DNA from: Pseudomonas brenneri
Lineage (GTDB): Bacteria > Pseudomonadota > Gammaproteobacteria > Pseudomonadales > Pseudomonadaceae
Assembly (NCBI RefSeq): GCF_007858285.1
Contig: NZ_VFIL01000001.1
Location: 124,001-188,000, forward strand
Direction: 5' to 3'
Length of the DNA: 64,000 nt
The notes beneath the pieces are model-generated. The model searched no databases. It worked only from the letters and a program-made list of their open reading frames with translations, and had not been told where the DNA came from. Both the position numbers and the translations under genes were made by a program. Below, in pieces: positions 55,406-64,000 of this stretch (within the stretch, counting starts at the first letter, position 1; each line of letters opens with the position of its first letter).

Positions 55406-56671
55406 GTGACTCAACCCCGTGTAAGACAAGGCCTGGTGCTGGGCATGAGTACGCTGGCCTTCACCGTGTGCTTTATGGTCTGGATGATGTTCGCCGTGCT
55501 CGGCGTGCCGATCAAAGAGCTGCTGCAACTCAACGAAACCCAATTCGGCCTGCTGGCTGCCACCCCGGTGCTGACTGGCTCTCTGGTACGCCTGCCCCTG
55601 GGCCTGCTGACCGACCGCTTCGGCGGGCGCATCGTGTTCTTTGTGCTGATGCTCACCTGCGTGCTGCCGCTGTACCTGATCACCTACGCCACCGCCTTCT
55701 GGCAGTTCCTGGTGCTGGGGCTGTTTGTCGGCCTGGCCGGCGGCTCGTTTTCGGTGGGCATCGCCTATGTCGCCAAATGGTTCGACAAGGACAACCAGGG
55801 CTTTGCCATGGGCGTGTTCGGCGCCGGTAACGCGGGGGCGGCAGTCACCAAGTTCCTCGCGCCGGCCTTGATTGCCCTGGGCACCTGGCACTTGGTGCCC
55901 AAGGTGTTCAGCGCGATCCTGTTCATCACCGCGCTGCTGTTCTGGTTCCTGACCAGCGAAAACAAGGCCCACCGCAGCGCCGGCGGCGCCACCTTGCGCG
56001 AGCAGTTGCTGTGCCTCAAGGACCCGGCCGTGTGGCGCTACTGCCAGTACTACTCGATTGTCTTCGGTGGCTACGTGGCCCTGGCGCTGTGGGCGACCAA
56101 GTACTACGTGCAGGAATACGGCTTCAGCTTGCAAAGCGCCGCGCTGCTGGCCGCCTGCTTTTCCCTGCCGGGTGGGGTGCTGCGCGCCGTAGGCGGCTGG
56201 ATGTCCGACCGCTGGGGCGCACAAAGCGTGACCTGGTGGGTGCTGTGGGTGAGCTGGATCTGCCTGTTCCTGCTCAGCTATCCGCAGACGCAATTGCAGG
56301 TGCAGACCGTCAACGGCCCGTTGGATTTGCATATCGGCCTCAACGCCACCGTCTTCACCATCCTGCTGTTTGTGATGGGCATCGCCTTCGCCTTCGGCAA
56401 GGCCTCGGTGTTCAAGTACATCGCCAATGACTACCCACAAAACATGGGCGCGGTGTCCGGCATCGTCGGCCTGGCGGGCGGCCTGGGTGGCTTCGTGCTG
56501 CCGATCATGTTCGGCGCCCTGGTGGACCTCACCGGCGTGCGCTCCTCCTGCTTCATGTTGATGTACGGCGTGGTCTGGGTATCCCTGACCTGGATGTACT
56601 TCAGCGAAATCCGCAAGCAACCGCTGCTCGGTAAAGCGGCGGCCCAGCCTCTCCAAGGAGAATCCGCATGA
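55406..56671 (+). CDS. narK1: NarK1, nitrate transporter (proton symport type)
   Basis: A 421-residue major facilitator of the NarK family with 12 helices. The nitrate signature segments are GLAGGSFSVGIAYVAKWF in the first half and GIVGLAGGLGGFVLP in the second. I choose the GTG at 55406 because GGGAG precedes it at eight bases and because the ANR box predicts transcription starting near the alternative ATG at 55379. It overlaps narK2 by 4 bp. Confidence 0.9.
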   Translation: MTQPRVRQGLVLGMSTLAFTVCFMVWMMFAVLGVPIKELLQLNETQFGLLAATPVLTGSLVRLPLGLLTDRFGGRIVFFVLMLTCVLPLYLITYATAFWQFLVLGLFVGLAGGSFSVGIAYVAKWFDKDNQGFAMGVFGAGNAGAAVTKFLAPALIALGTWHLVPKVFSAILFITALLFWFLTSENKAHRSAGGATLREQLLCLKDPAVWRYCQYYSIVFGGYVALALWATKYYVQEYGFSLQSAALLAACFSLPGGVLRAVGGWMSDRWGAQSVTWWVLWVSWICLFLLSYPQTQLQVQTVNGPLDLHIGLNATVFTILLFVMGIAFAFGKASVFKYIANDYPQNMGAVSGIVGLAGGLGGFVLPIMFGALVDLTGVRSSCFMLMYGVVWVSLTWMYFSEIRKQPLLGKAAAQPLQGESA

Positions 56672-58065
56672 CTATCGCGCAAAAGCCCAACTCGGGCCCG
56701 GTGATCCACGACTGGCGCCCTGAAGACCCGGCGTTCTGGGGCGCCAGCGGCAAGCAGACCGCGACCCGTAACCTGTGGATCTCGATTCCGGCACTGCTGT
56801 TGGCCTTCGCTGTATGGATGGTGTGGAGCACGGTGATCGTGCGCCTGAATGCCATCGGCTTCAGCTTCACCACTGACCAACTGTTCTGGCTGGCGGCCTT
56901 GCCCGGTTTGTCCGGCGCCACCTTGCGCGTGTTCTATTCGTTCATGGTGCCAATCTTCGGTGGTCGTCGCTGGACCGCTCTGAGCACCGCGTCGCTGCTG
57001 ATTCCATCACTGTGGATGGGGTTTGCGGTGCAAGACCCGAGTACCTCCTACAGCGTGTTTGTATTGATCGCGCTGCTCTGCGGTTTTGGTGGCGGCAACT
57101 TCGCCTCCAGCATGTCCAACATCAGCTTCTTCTACCCCAAGTCCCAACAAGGCACGGCCCTGGGCCTGAACGCCGGCCTGGGTAACCTGGGGGTGTCGGT
57201 GATGCAGTTCTGCGTGCCGCTGGTGATTACTTTCGGCGTGTTCGGCCTGCTCGGTGGCCAGCCGCAGACCCTGGAAGACGGTAGCCAGTTGTGGCTGCAG
57301 AACGCCGGCTTTATCTGGGTACCATTCATCATCACCGTGACCCTGTTCGCCTGGTTCGGCATGAACGACCTGTCCAGCGCCCGCGCTTCGTTCAGCGAGC
57401 AGGCGGTGATCTTCAAGCGCAAGCACAACTGGCTGATGTGCTGGTTGTACCTGGCGACCTTCGGTTCCTTCATTGGCTTCTCGGCCGCCTTCCCGATGCT
57501 GATCAAGACCTCGTTTCCCGACGTCAACGCCCTGAAATTCGCCTTCCTCGGCCCACTGGTAGGCGCCCTGGTACGCCCATTGGGCGGCTGGCTGGCCGAC
57601 AAACTGGGCGGTGCGCGGGTGACCCTGTGGAACTTCGTGCTGATGATCGTGATGGTGTTTGGCGTCTTGCACTTTCTGCCACTGAACGGCGAGGGCGGCA
57701 GCTTCTACGGCTTCCTCGGCATGTTCATGCTGCTGTTCATCACCACCGGTATTGGCAACGGCTCCACCTTCCGCATGATCCCGGTGATCTTCCGCACCCA
57801 GCATGAAAAAGCCAGCGCCGGCAAACCCGTCGCCGTGCGTGAGCAAGCCCTCAAGGATGCCAGCAAGGAATCAGCGGCAGTCCTGGGCTTCAGCTCGGCC
57901 ATGGGGGCGTTCGGGGCGTTCTTCATTCCCAAGACCTTTGGCTCGTCCATGGCCTACACCGGCAGCCCGGCATTGGCCTTCTACATGTTTGTCGGCTTCT
58001 ACCTGAGCTGCATCGTCGTGACGTGGTGGTGGTATGCGCGCAAAGGCGCCGAGACCCCCTGCTGA
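56668..58065 (+). CDS. narK2: NarK2, nitrate/nitrite antiporter
   Basis: A 465-residue NarK-family transporter with 12 helices. The signature FGGGNFASSMSNISFFYPKSQQG and the later FSSAMGAFGAFFIPKTFG are typical of type II NarK. It exchanges nitrate for nitrite, keeping nitrite from building up. The tandem narK1-narK2 arrangement before narG is that of P. aeruginosa. Confidence 0.95.
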   Translation: MTIAQKPNSGPVIHDWRPEDPAFWGASGKQTATRNLWISIPALLLAFAVWMVWSTVIVRLNAIGFSFTTDQLFWLAALPGLSGATLRVFYSFMVPIFGGRRWTALSTASLLIPSLWMGFAVQDPSTSYSVFVLIALLCGFGGGNFASSMSNISFFYPKSQQGTALGLNAGLGNLGVSVMQFCVPLVITFGVFGLLGGQPQTLEDGSQLWLQNAGFIWVPFIITVTLFAWFGMNDLSSARASFSEQAVIFKRKHNWLMCWLYLATFGSFIGFSAAFPMLIKTSFPDVNALKFAFLGPLVGALVRPLGGWLADKLGGARVTLWNFVLMIVMVFGVLHFLPLNGEGGSFYGFLGMFMLLFITTGIGNGSTFRMIPVIFRTQHEKASAGKPVAVREQALKDASKESAAVLGFSSAMGAFGAFFIPKTFGSSMAYTGSPALAFYMFVGFYLSCIVVTWWWYARKGAETPC

Positions 58066-58134
58066 GTCGACCCCAATTCACACCTTGCGTGGGCGGGGCA
58101 CAGAACCCCGCAGCAAGCCTCTGAGGAAAGCACC

Positions 58135-61100
58135 ATGAGTCATTTACTGGATCAACTGCGGTTCTTCAATCGCAAGCAAGACGAGTTTTCTGACGGTCAC
58201 GGCGAGACCCGCAAAGAGTCCCGCGACTGGGAAAACGTCTACCGTTCGCGCTGGCAGTACGACAAGATCGTGCGCTCCACCCACGGGGTGAACTGCACCG
58301 GCTCGTGCTCGTGGAAGATCTATGTGAAGAACGGCCTGATCACCTGGGAAACCCAGCAGACCGACTACCCGCGTACCCGCAACGACTTGCCTAACCACGA
58401 ACCACGCGGCTGCCCCCGTGGCGCGAGTTACAGCTGGTACATCTACAGCGCCAACCGCTTGAAGTACCCGAAGATCCGCAAGCCATTGCTCAAACTGTGG
58501 CGCGAGGCGCGCCTGACCCTGTCGCCGGTCGAGGCCTGGGCGAGCATTGTCGAGGACAAGGTCAAGGCCGACTCCTATAAAAGCAAACGCGGCATGGGCG
58601 GCTTCATCCGTTCCAACTGGGATGAAGTCAACGAGATCATCGCCGCGTCCAACGTCTACACCATCAAGCAATATGGCCCGGACCGCATCGTCGGCTTCTC
58701 GCCGATCCCGGCCATGTCCATGGTCAGCTACGCCGCAGGTTCGCGTTACCTGTCGCTGATCGGCGGCGTGTGCCTGAGCTTCTACGACTGGTACTGCGAC
58801 CTGCCGCCAGCCTCGCCGATGGTCTGGGGTGAGCAGACCGACGTGCCGGAATCGGCCGACTGGTACAACTCCAACTACATCATTGCCTGGGGCTCCAACG
58901 TCCCGCAGACCCGTACCCCGGACGCACACTTCTTCACCGAGGTGCGCTACAAGGGCACCAAGACCGTGGCCATCACTCCTGACTATTCGGAAGTGGCCAA
59001 GCTCACCGACCTGTGGCTCAACCCCAAGCAGGGCACCGACGCCGCGCTGGCCCAAGCGTTCAACCATGTGATCTTCAAGGAATTTCACCTGGATAAGCCG
59101 AGCGCGTATTTCACTGAATACGCCAAGCGCTACACCGACTTGCCGGTGCTGGTGATGCTCAAACCCATGACCGGCTTTGCTCCGGGCGCAGGCTTCCAGC
59201 CCGATCGCTTTTTGCGCGCGTCGGACCTTGTGGACAACCTCGGCCAGGACAACAACCCGGAATGGAAAACCATCGCCCTCGACGAGAGCGGCGAACTGGT
59301 CTCGCCACAAGGCGCCATCGGCTATCGCTGGGGTGAGAAGGGCAAGTGGAACATCCTCGCCAAAGAGGGCGGTGAAGGTCGCGAGATCGACCTGAAACTG
59401 AGCCTGATCGGCGATGACGTCGCCGAAGTGGCGTTCCCGTACTTTGCCGGTGAAGCCCACGACTATTTCCAGCACGTGGCTGGCGATGCCGTGCAGTTCC
59501 GTCGGGTGCCGGTCCACAGCGTGACCCTGGCCGACGGTACCGTAGCCAAAGTGGCAACGGTGTTCGACCTGTCTGCCGCCAACCTCGCCATCGACCGTGG
59601 CCTGGGCGGCAGCAACGTGGCCAAGGACTACAACGACGCCAGCGTGCCGGGTACGCCGGCCTGGCAGGAAGCAATCACCGGCGTCAGCCGTGAGAAGGCG
59701 ATCCAGATCGCCCGTGAGTTTGCCGACAACGCCGACAAGACCCGTGGTCGCTCGATGATCATCGTCGGTGCGGCGATGAACCACTGGTACCACATGGACA
59801 TGAACTACCGCGGGCTGATCAATATGCTCATGCTCTGCGGTTGCGTCGGCCAGACCGGTGGCGGTTGGGCGCACTACGTGGGCCAGGAAAAACTGCGTCC
59901 GCAGTGCGGTTGGTTGCCCCTGGCATTCGGCCTGGACTGGAACCGTCCGCCACGCCAGATGAACGGTACCAGCTTCTTCTACGGCCACAGCTCGCAATGG
60001 CGCCACGAGAAGATGAGCATGCACGACATCCTCTCGCCGCTGGCCGACAAGTCGCAATTCCCCGAGCACGCCCTGGACTACAACATCCGCGCCGAACGTG
60101 CCGGCTGGTTGCCCAGCGCGCCACAACTCAACACCAACCCGCTGCATATCTGCCGTGACGCCGCAGCCGCTGGCATGGACCCGAAAGACTACGTGGTCAA
60201 GTCCTGGCAGGACGGTACCTTGCGCTTTGCCTGCGAGCAGCCGGACAGCCCGGTGAACTTCCCGCGCAACATGTTCATCTGGCGCTCCAACTTGCTGGGT
60301 TCGTCGGGCAAGGGTCACGAGTACATGCTCAAGTACCTGCTGGGTACCAAGAACGGGGTGATGAACGAAGACATCGGCCACAGCAGCGAATGCAAGCCGA
60401 CCGAGGCCGAATGGGTCGAAGACGGCGCCATCGGCAAGCTGGATCTGGTGACCACCCTGGACTTCCGGATGTCCTCCACCTGCGTCTATTCCGACATCGT
60501 GTTGCCGACCGCAACCTGGTACGAAAAAGACGACATGAACACCTCGGACATGCACCCGTTCATTCACCCGCTGTCGGCGGCGATCGATCCGGCGTGGGAA
60601 TCGCGTTCGGACTGGGAAATCTACAAAGGCATTGCCAAGGCGTTCTCGGCCATGTCGGTCGGCCACTTGGGTGTGGAACAAGACCTGGTCACCGTACCGC
60701 TGATGCATGACAGCGTCGGCGAACTGGCCCAGCCGTTTGGCGGCACCGACTGGAAAAGCGCCGGTGTGGCGCCGGTACCGGGCAAGAACGCGCCGAACAT
60801 GGCGGTGGTGGAACGGGACTACCCGAACATCTACAAGAAGTTCTCGTCCCTCGGCCCGTTGCTGGAAAAACTCGGCAACGGCGGCAAGGGCATCAACTGG
60901 AACACCGATGAAGAGGTCGAGTTCCTCGGTGAACTCAACCACCATGAAGGCGACGCGGGCATCAGCCATGGCCGGCCGAAAATCGACACGGCAATCGACG
61001 CTGCCGAGGTGATCCTGTCCCTGGCCCCGGAAACCAACGGCAAGGTCGCCCTGAAAGCCTGGGCCGCGTTGTCGGAGTTCACCGGTATCGACCACAGCCA

Positions 61101-61908
61101 CCTGGCGATTTCCAAGGCCCACGAAGCAATCCGCTTCCGCGATATCCAGGCACAACCGCGCAAGATCATCTCCAGCCCTACCTGGTCGGGCCTCGAAGAC
61201 GAGCATGTGAGCTACAACGCCGGCTACACCAACGTCCATGAAAACATCCCATGGCGCACCATCACCGGCCGCCAGCAGTTCTACCAGGATCACCCGTGGA
61301 TGCAGGCCTTCGGCGAGCAATTGATGAGCTATCGGCCACCGGTCAACACCCGCACCATCGAAGGCGTGAAGGACAAACGCAGCAATGGCGAGACCGAAAT
61401 CGTCCTGAACTGGATCACCCCGCACCAGAAGTGGGGGATCCACAGCACCTACAGCGACAACCTGCTGATGCTCACCCTGAGCCGTGGCGGCCCGATTGTG
61501 TGGCTCTCGGAAATCGACGCCAAGCGTGCCGGGATCGAGGACAACGACTGGATCGAGTGCTTCAACGTCAACGGCGCCCTGACCGCCCGTGCGGTGGTCA
61601 GCCAGCGGGTCAAGGAAGGCATGGTGATGATGTACCACGCCCAGGAACGCATCGTGAACGTGCCCGGCTCGGAGACCACCAAGACCCGTGGCGGCCACCA
61701 CAACTCGGTGACCCGCGTGGTGCTCAAGCCGACACACATGATCGGCGGCTATGCCCAGCAGGCCTACGGTTTCAACTATTACGGCACGGTCGGCTGCAAC
61801 CGCGATGAATTCGTGGTGGTGCGCAAGATGGTCAAGGTCGATTGGCTCGATGGTTCCAGCGGTGATGATCTGCCGCGTCCATTGCCGACCGATATCGAGG
61901 AGAACTGA
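58135..61908 (+). CDS. narG: NarG, respiratory nitrate reductase alpha subunit
   Basis: A 1257-residue molybdenum enzyme of the DMSO reductase family on the cytoplasmic side of the membrane. The N-terminal [4Fe-4S] (FS0) ligands are His50, Cys54, Cys58 and Cys93 in STHGVNCTGSCSW and PRGCPRG. The Mo-ligand aspartate lies in the YNSNYIIAWGSN region. The length is that of other NarG proteins. It lies 69 bp after narK2 and 1 bp before narH. Confidence 0.98.
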   Translation: MSHLLDQLRFFNRKQDEFSDGHGETRKESRDWENVYRSRWQYDKIVRSTHGVNCTGSCSWKIYVKNGLITWETQQTDYPRTRNDLPNHEPRGCPRGASYSWYIYSANRLKYPKIRKPLLKLWREARLTLSPVEAWASIVEDKVKADSYKSKRGMGGFIRSNWDEVNEIIAASNVYTIKQYGPDRIVGFSPIPAMSMVSYAAGSRYLSLIGGVCLSFYDWYCDLPPASPMVWGEQTDVPESADWYNSNYIIAWGSNVPQTRTPDAHFFTEVRYKGTKTVAITPDYSEVAKLTDLWLNPKQGTDAALAQAFNHVIFKEFHLDKPSAYFTEYAKRYTDLPVLVMLKPMTGFAPGAGFQPDRFLRASDLVDNLGQDNNPEWKTIALDESGELVSPQGAIGYRWGEKGKWNILAKEGGEGREIDLKLSLIGDDVAEVAFPYFAGEAHDYFQHVAGDAVQFRRVPVHSVTLADGTVAKVATVFDLSAANLAIDRGLGGSNVAKDYNDASVPGTPAWQEAITGVSREKAIQIAREFADNADKTRGRSMIIVGAAMNHWYHMDMNYRGLINMLMLCGCVGQTGGGWAHYVGQEKLRPQCGWLPLAFGLDWNRPPRQMNGTSFFYGHSSQWRHEKMSMHDILSPLADKSQFPEHALDYNIRAERAGWLPSAPQLNTNPLHICRDAAAAGMDPKDYVVKSWQDGTLRFACEQPDSPVNFPRNMFIWRSNLLGSSGKGHEYMLKYLLGTKNGVMNEDIGHSSECKPTEAEWVEDGAIGKLDLVTTLDFRMSSTCVYSDIVLPTATWYEKDDMNTSDMHPFIHPLSAAIDPAWESRSDWEIYKGIAKAFSAMSVGHLGVEQDLVTVPLMHDSVGELAQPFGGTDWKSAGVAPVPGKNAPNMAVVERDYPNIYKKFSSLGPLLEKLGNGGKGINWNTDEEVEFLGELNHHEGDAGISHGRPKIDTAIDAAEVILSLAPETNGKVALKAWAALSEFTGIDHSHLAISKAHEAIRFRDIQAQPRKIISSPTWSGLEDEHVSYNAGYTNVHENIPWRTITGRQQFYQDHPWMQAFGEQLMSYRPPVNTRTIEGVKDKRSNGETEIVLNWITPHQKWGIHSTYSDNLLMLTLSRGGPIVWLSEIDAKRAGIEDNDWIECFNVNGALTARAVVSQRVKEGMVMMYHAQERIVNVPGSETTKTRGGHHNSVTRVVLKPTHMIGGYAQQAYGFNYYGTVGCNRDEFVVVRKMVKVDWLDGSSGDDLPRPLPTDIEEN

Positions 61909-61909
61909 G

Positions 61910-63448
61910 ATGAAGATTCGCTCACAAATCGGCATGGTCCTGAACCTGGACAAATGCATCGGCTGCCACACCTGCTCCATCACCTGCAAAAACGTCTGGA
62001 CCAGCCGTGAAGGCATGGAATACGCCTGGTTCAACAACGTTGAATCCAAGCCGGGCATTGGCTACCCCAAGGAGTGGGAGAACCAGGACAAGTGGAAGGG
62101 CGGTTGGGTCCGTAACGCCAACGGCTCGATCAACCCACGTATCGGCGGCAAGTTCCGCGTGTTGGCGAATATCTTCGCCAACCCCGACCTGCCGAGCCTG
62201 GACGACTACTACGAGCCGTTCGACTTCGATTACCAGCACCTGCACACCGCGCCCCTGGGCGAGCACCAACCCACTGCGCGCCCGCGCTCGGTGGTGTCGG
62301 GCAAACGCATGGAAAAGATCGAGTGGGGCCCCAACTGGGAAGAAATCCTTGGCACCGAATTTGCCAAGCGCCGCAAGGACAAGAACTTCGACCAGATCCA
62401 GGCCGACATTTATGGCGAGTACGAAAACACCTTCATGATGTACCTGCCGCGCCTGTGCGAGCACTGCCTGAACCCGGCGTGCGCGGCGTCGTGCCCCAGC
62501 GGCGCGATCTACAAGCGTGAAGAGGATGGCATCGTCCTGATCGACCAGGAAAAGTGCCGCGGCTGGCGCATGTGCATCAGCGGCTGCCCGTACAAGAAAA
62601 TCTACTTCAACTGGAAAAGCGGCAAATCCGAGAAGTGCATCTTCTGCTACCCACGGATCGAAGCGGGCATGCCCACCGTCTGTGCGGAAACCTGCGTCGG
62701 GCGAATCCGCTACCTCGGCGTGCTGCTGTATGACGCCGACCGCATCAGCGAAGTGGCCAGCACTGCCAACGAGCATGACCTGTACGAGAAGCAGCTGGAA
62801 ATTTTCCTCGACCCGAATGACCCGGCGGTGATTCGCCAGGCCCTGGCCGATGGTGTACCGCAGTCGGTGATCGACTCGGCCCAGCGTTCGCCGGTGTACA
62901 AAATGGCCGTGGACTGGAAGCTGGCATTGCCGCTGCACCCGGAATACCGCACCTTGCCGATGGTCTGGTACGTGCCGCCACTCTCGCCGATCCAGAACGC
63001 GGCGGCTGCGGGCACCGTGGGTATGAACGGGGTGATCCCGGATGTCGACAGCCTGCGGATTCCGTTGCGCTACCTGGCGAACATGCTGACTGCCGGTGAC
63101 GAAAAACCGGTCAAGCGTGCGCTTAAACGTCTGTTGGCCATGCGCGCCTTCAAGCGCTCCCAGCAAGTGGATGGCGTCGAGGACCTGCAAGTGTTGGCCG
63201 ACGTGGACCTGAGCGTGACCCAGGTCGAAGAGATGTACCGCTACTTGGCGATTGCCAACTACGAAGACCGTTTTGTGGTGCCCAGCGCCCACCGTGAAGA
63301 CGCGATGAGCGATGCGTTTGCCGAGCGCTCAGGCTGTGGTTTCAGCTTCGGCAGCGGCTGCAGTGGCAGCTCCGACACCAATATGTTCGGGGCGAAGAAG
63401 GCCAACCGCCGTGACGTACTGAAAACCGTACAGATCTGGGAGGACTGA
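61910..63448 (+). CDS. narH: NarH, respiratory nitrate reductase beta subunit
   Basis: A 512-residue iron-sulphur subunit with four clusters. The first ligand set is CIGCHTCSITC (Cys16-26); then CEHCLNPACAASCP, and CRGWRMCISGCP with Trp in place of a Cys, which makes a [3Fe-4S] cluster as in other NarH. It passes electrons from NarI to NarG. The ATG at 61910 overlaps the narG terminal region by its spacing of 1 bp. Confidence 0.97.
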   Translation: MKIRSQIGMVLNLDKCIGCHTCSITCKNVWTSREGMEYAWFNNVESKPGIGYPKEWENQDKWKGGWVRNANGSINPRIGGKFRVLANIFANPDLPSLDDYYEPFDFDYQHLHTAPLGEHQPTARPRSVVSGKRMEKIEWGPNWEEILGTEFAKRRKDKNFDQIQADIYGEYENTFMMYLPRLCEHCLNPACAASCPSGAIYKREEDGIVLIDQEKCRGWRMCISGCPYKKIYFNWKSGKSEKCIFCYPRIEAGMPTVCAETCVGRIRYLGVLLYDADRISEVASTANEHDLYEKQLEIFLDPNDPAVIRQALADGVPQSVIDSAQRSPVYKMAVDWKLALPLHPEYRTLPMVWYVPPLSPIQNAAAAGTVGMNGVIPDVDSLRIPLRYLANMLTAGDEKPVKRALKRLLAMRAFKRSQQVDGVEDLQVLADVDLSVTQVEEMYRYLAIANYEDRFVVPSAHREDAMSDAFAERSGCGFSFGSGCSGSSDTNMFGAKKANRRDVLKTVQIWED

Positions 63449-63451
63449 GCC

Positions 63452-64000
63452 ATGCGTATTCTTAAAGTGATTTCGCTGTTACTGGACTATCCCACCGAGA
63501 CCCTGGTGAGCGGCCGCGATGAATTGGAGCAGGCGATTATCGAATCGCGGGAAATCAGCCCCAAGCAACGCGGTGCATTGTTCGAGTTGCTGGAGCTGAT
63601 CTGCAGCAATGACCTGATGGATGGCCAGGAGCACTACGGTGCGTTGTTTGGCCGGGGCCGTTCGCTGTCGTTGCTGTTGTTCGAACATGTACATGGCGAG
63701 TCGCGGGACCGTGGCCAGGCCATGGTCGACATGATGGCCCAATACCAGGAGGCGGGCTTCGCTATCGGCGTCAAGGAGCTGCCGGACTACATCCCGCTGT
63801 ACCTGGAGTTCTTGTCCACCCGTGAAGACATCGAGGCCCGCGAGGGCCTGGCGGATGTGGCGCACCTGCTGGCCCTGCTGGCGGCGCGCCTGGACGAGCG
63901 CGAAAGCGCCTACGCCAGTTGCTTCCGTGCGCTGTTGCAGATCAGCGGCGCCGAGCCCCATCAGGCGATTGCCCAGTTGCGTGAGCAAGTGGCCGCCGAA
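63452..64000 (+). CDS. narJ: NarJ, nitrate reductase assembly chaperone (5' part)
   Basis: The first 183 codons are present and open to the window edge; the full protein would have about 240 residues. The start MRILKVISLLLDYPTE and LEFLSTREDIEAREGLADVAHLLALLAARL identify NarJ, which inserts the molybdenum cofactor into NarG before membrane attachment. narI is expected next, outside the window. Confidence 0.95.
   Translation, partial: MRILKVISLLLDYPTETLVSGRDELEQAIIESREISPKQRGALFELLELICSNDLMDGQEHYGALFGRGRSLSLLLFEHVHGESRDRGQAMVDMMAQYQEAGFAIGVKELPDYIPLYLEFLSTREDIEAREGLADVAHLLALLAARLDERESAYASCFRALLQISGAEPHQAIAQLREQVAAE

Noticed and set aside
58144..62058. A very long open frame antisense to narG
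   Set aside because: It mirrors the codon bias of a GC-rich gene; the sense strand encodes full-length NarG with all ligands, and the antisense protein has no recognisable family features.

Overview
This window comes from a denitrifying, GC-rich member of the Pseudomonas fluorescens group. The evidence is the fluorescent-Pseudomonas REP sequences (GTAGGAGC/GCTCCTAC type), the nirSMC-nirQOP and narXL-narK1K2GHJ layouts, and proteins that read like their Pseudomonas relatives. The species assignment is inference; no rRNA or housekeeping gene is present.

Layout. (1) 1-4.1 kb: a nitrite-reductase locus. nirS, nirM and nirC run left and off the edge, diverging from nirQ, nirO and nirP, with one ANR/DNR box between them. 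The norCB genes that often follow nirQOP are not there. (2) 4.2-14.7 kb: an OprB-type porin gene, then a leftward operon for non-phosphorylative L-rhamnose breakdown (dehydrogenase, RhaT permease, RhaM mutarotase, lactonase, lactaldehyde dehydrogenase, KDR aldolase, rhamnonate dehydratase, MFS transporter). A divergent LysR gene and a perfect dyad operator candidate sit at its head. (3) 14.8-18.9 kb: a FecI/FecR/FecA-type iron-signalling set.

(4) 18.9-47.5 kb: a complete type III secretion system of the Ysc/Psc family, gene for gene in the P. aeruginosa order. It consists of pscU-T-S-R-Q-P-O-N leftward, popN-pcr1-2-3-4-D-R and pcrGVH-popBD rightward, exsC-E-B-A, exsD-pscB to pscL, and a downstream cassette for an ExoU-type patatin phospholipase with its SpcU-type chaperone. 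Six sites with one common architecture (A-rich octamer, 3 nt, GnC, 6 nt, TGnnA, 21-22 nt, -10) precede pscN, popN, pcrG, exsC, exsD and exoU. They form a coherent ExsA regulon read directly from sequence. The exsA gene has its own predicted sigma70 promoter, with a dyad of CRP/FNR-like geometry centred near -41.5.

(5) 47.7-52.6 kb: a small molybdate-binding Mop protein, a PatB/MalY C-S lyase, a DNR-type CRP/FNR regulator, a LysR regulator and a divergent EamA transporter. A 740-bp gene-free stretch follows. It is full of REP doublets and holds a 38-bp inverted repeat and a highly structured cloverleaf-like element. (6) 52.6-64 kb: narL and narX leftward, diverging from narK1-narK2-narG-narH-narJ, which is cut by the right edge. 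A NarL 7-2-7 site and an ANR/DNR box lie between them.

Together the window puts the nitrate and nitrite steps of anaerobic respiration, their regulators (DNR, NarXL) and a molybdenum-binding protein on both sides of a cytotoxin-type T3SS. There is no integrase, tRNA or insertion sequence at the T3SS edges.
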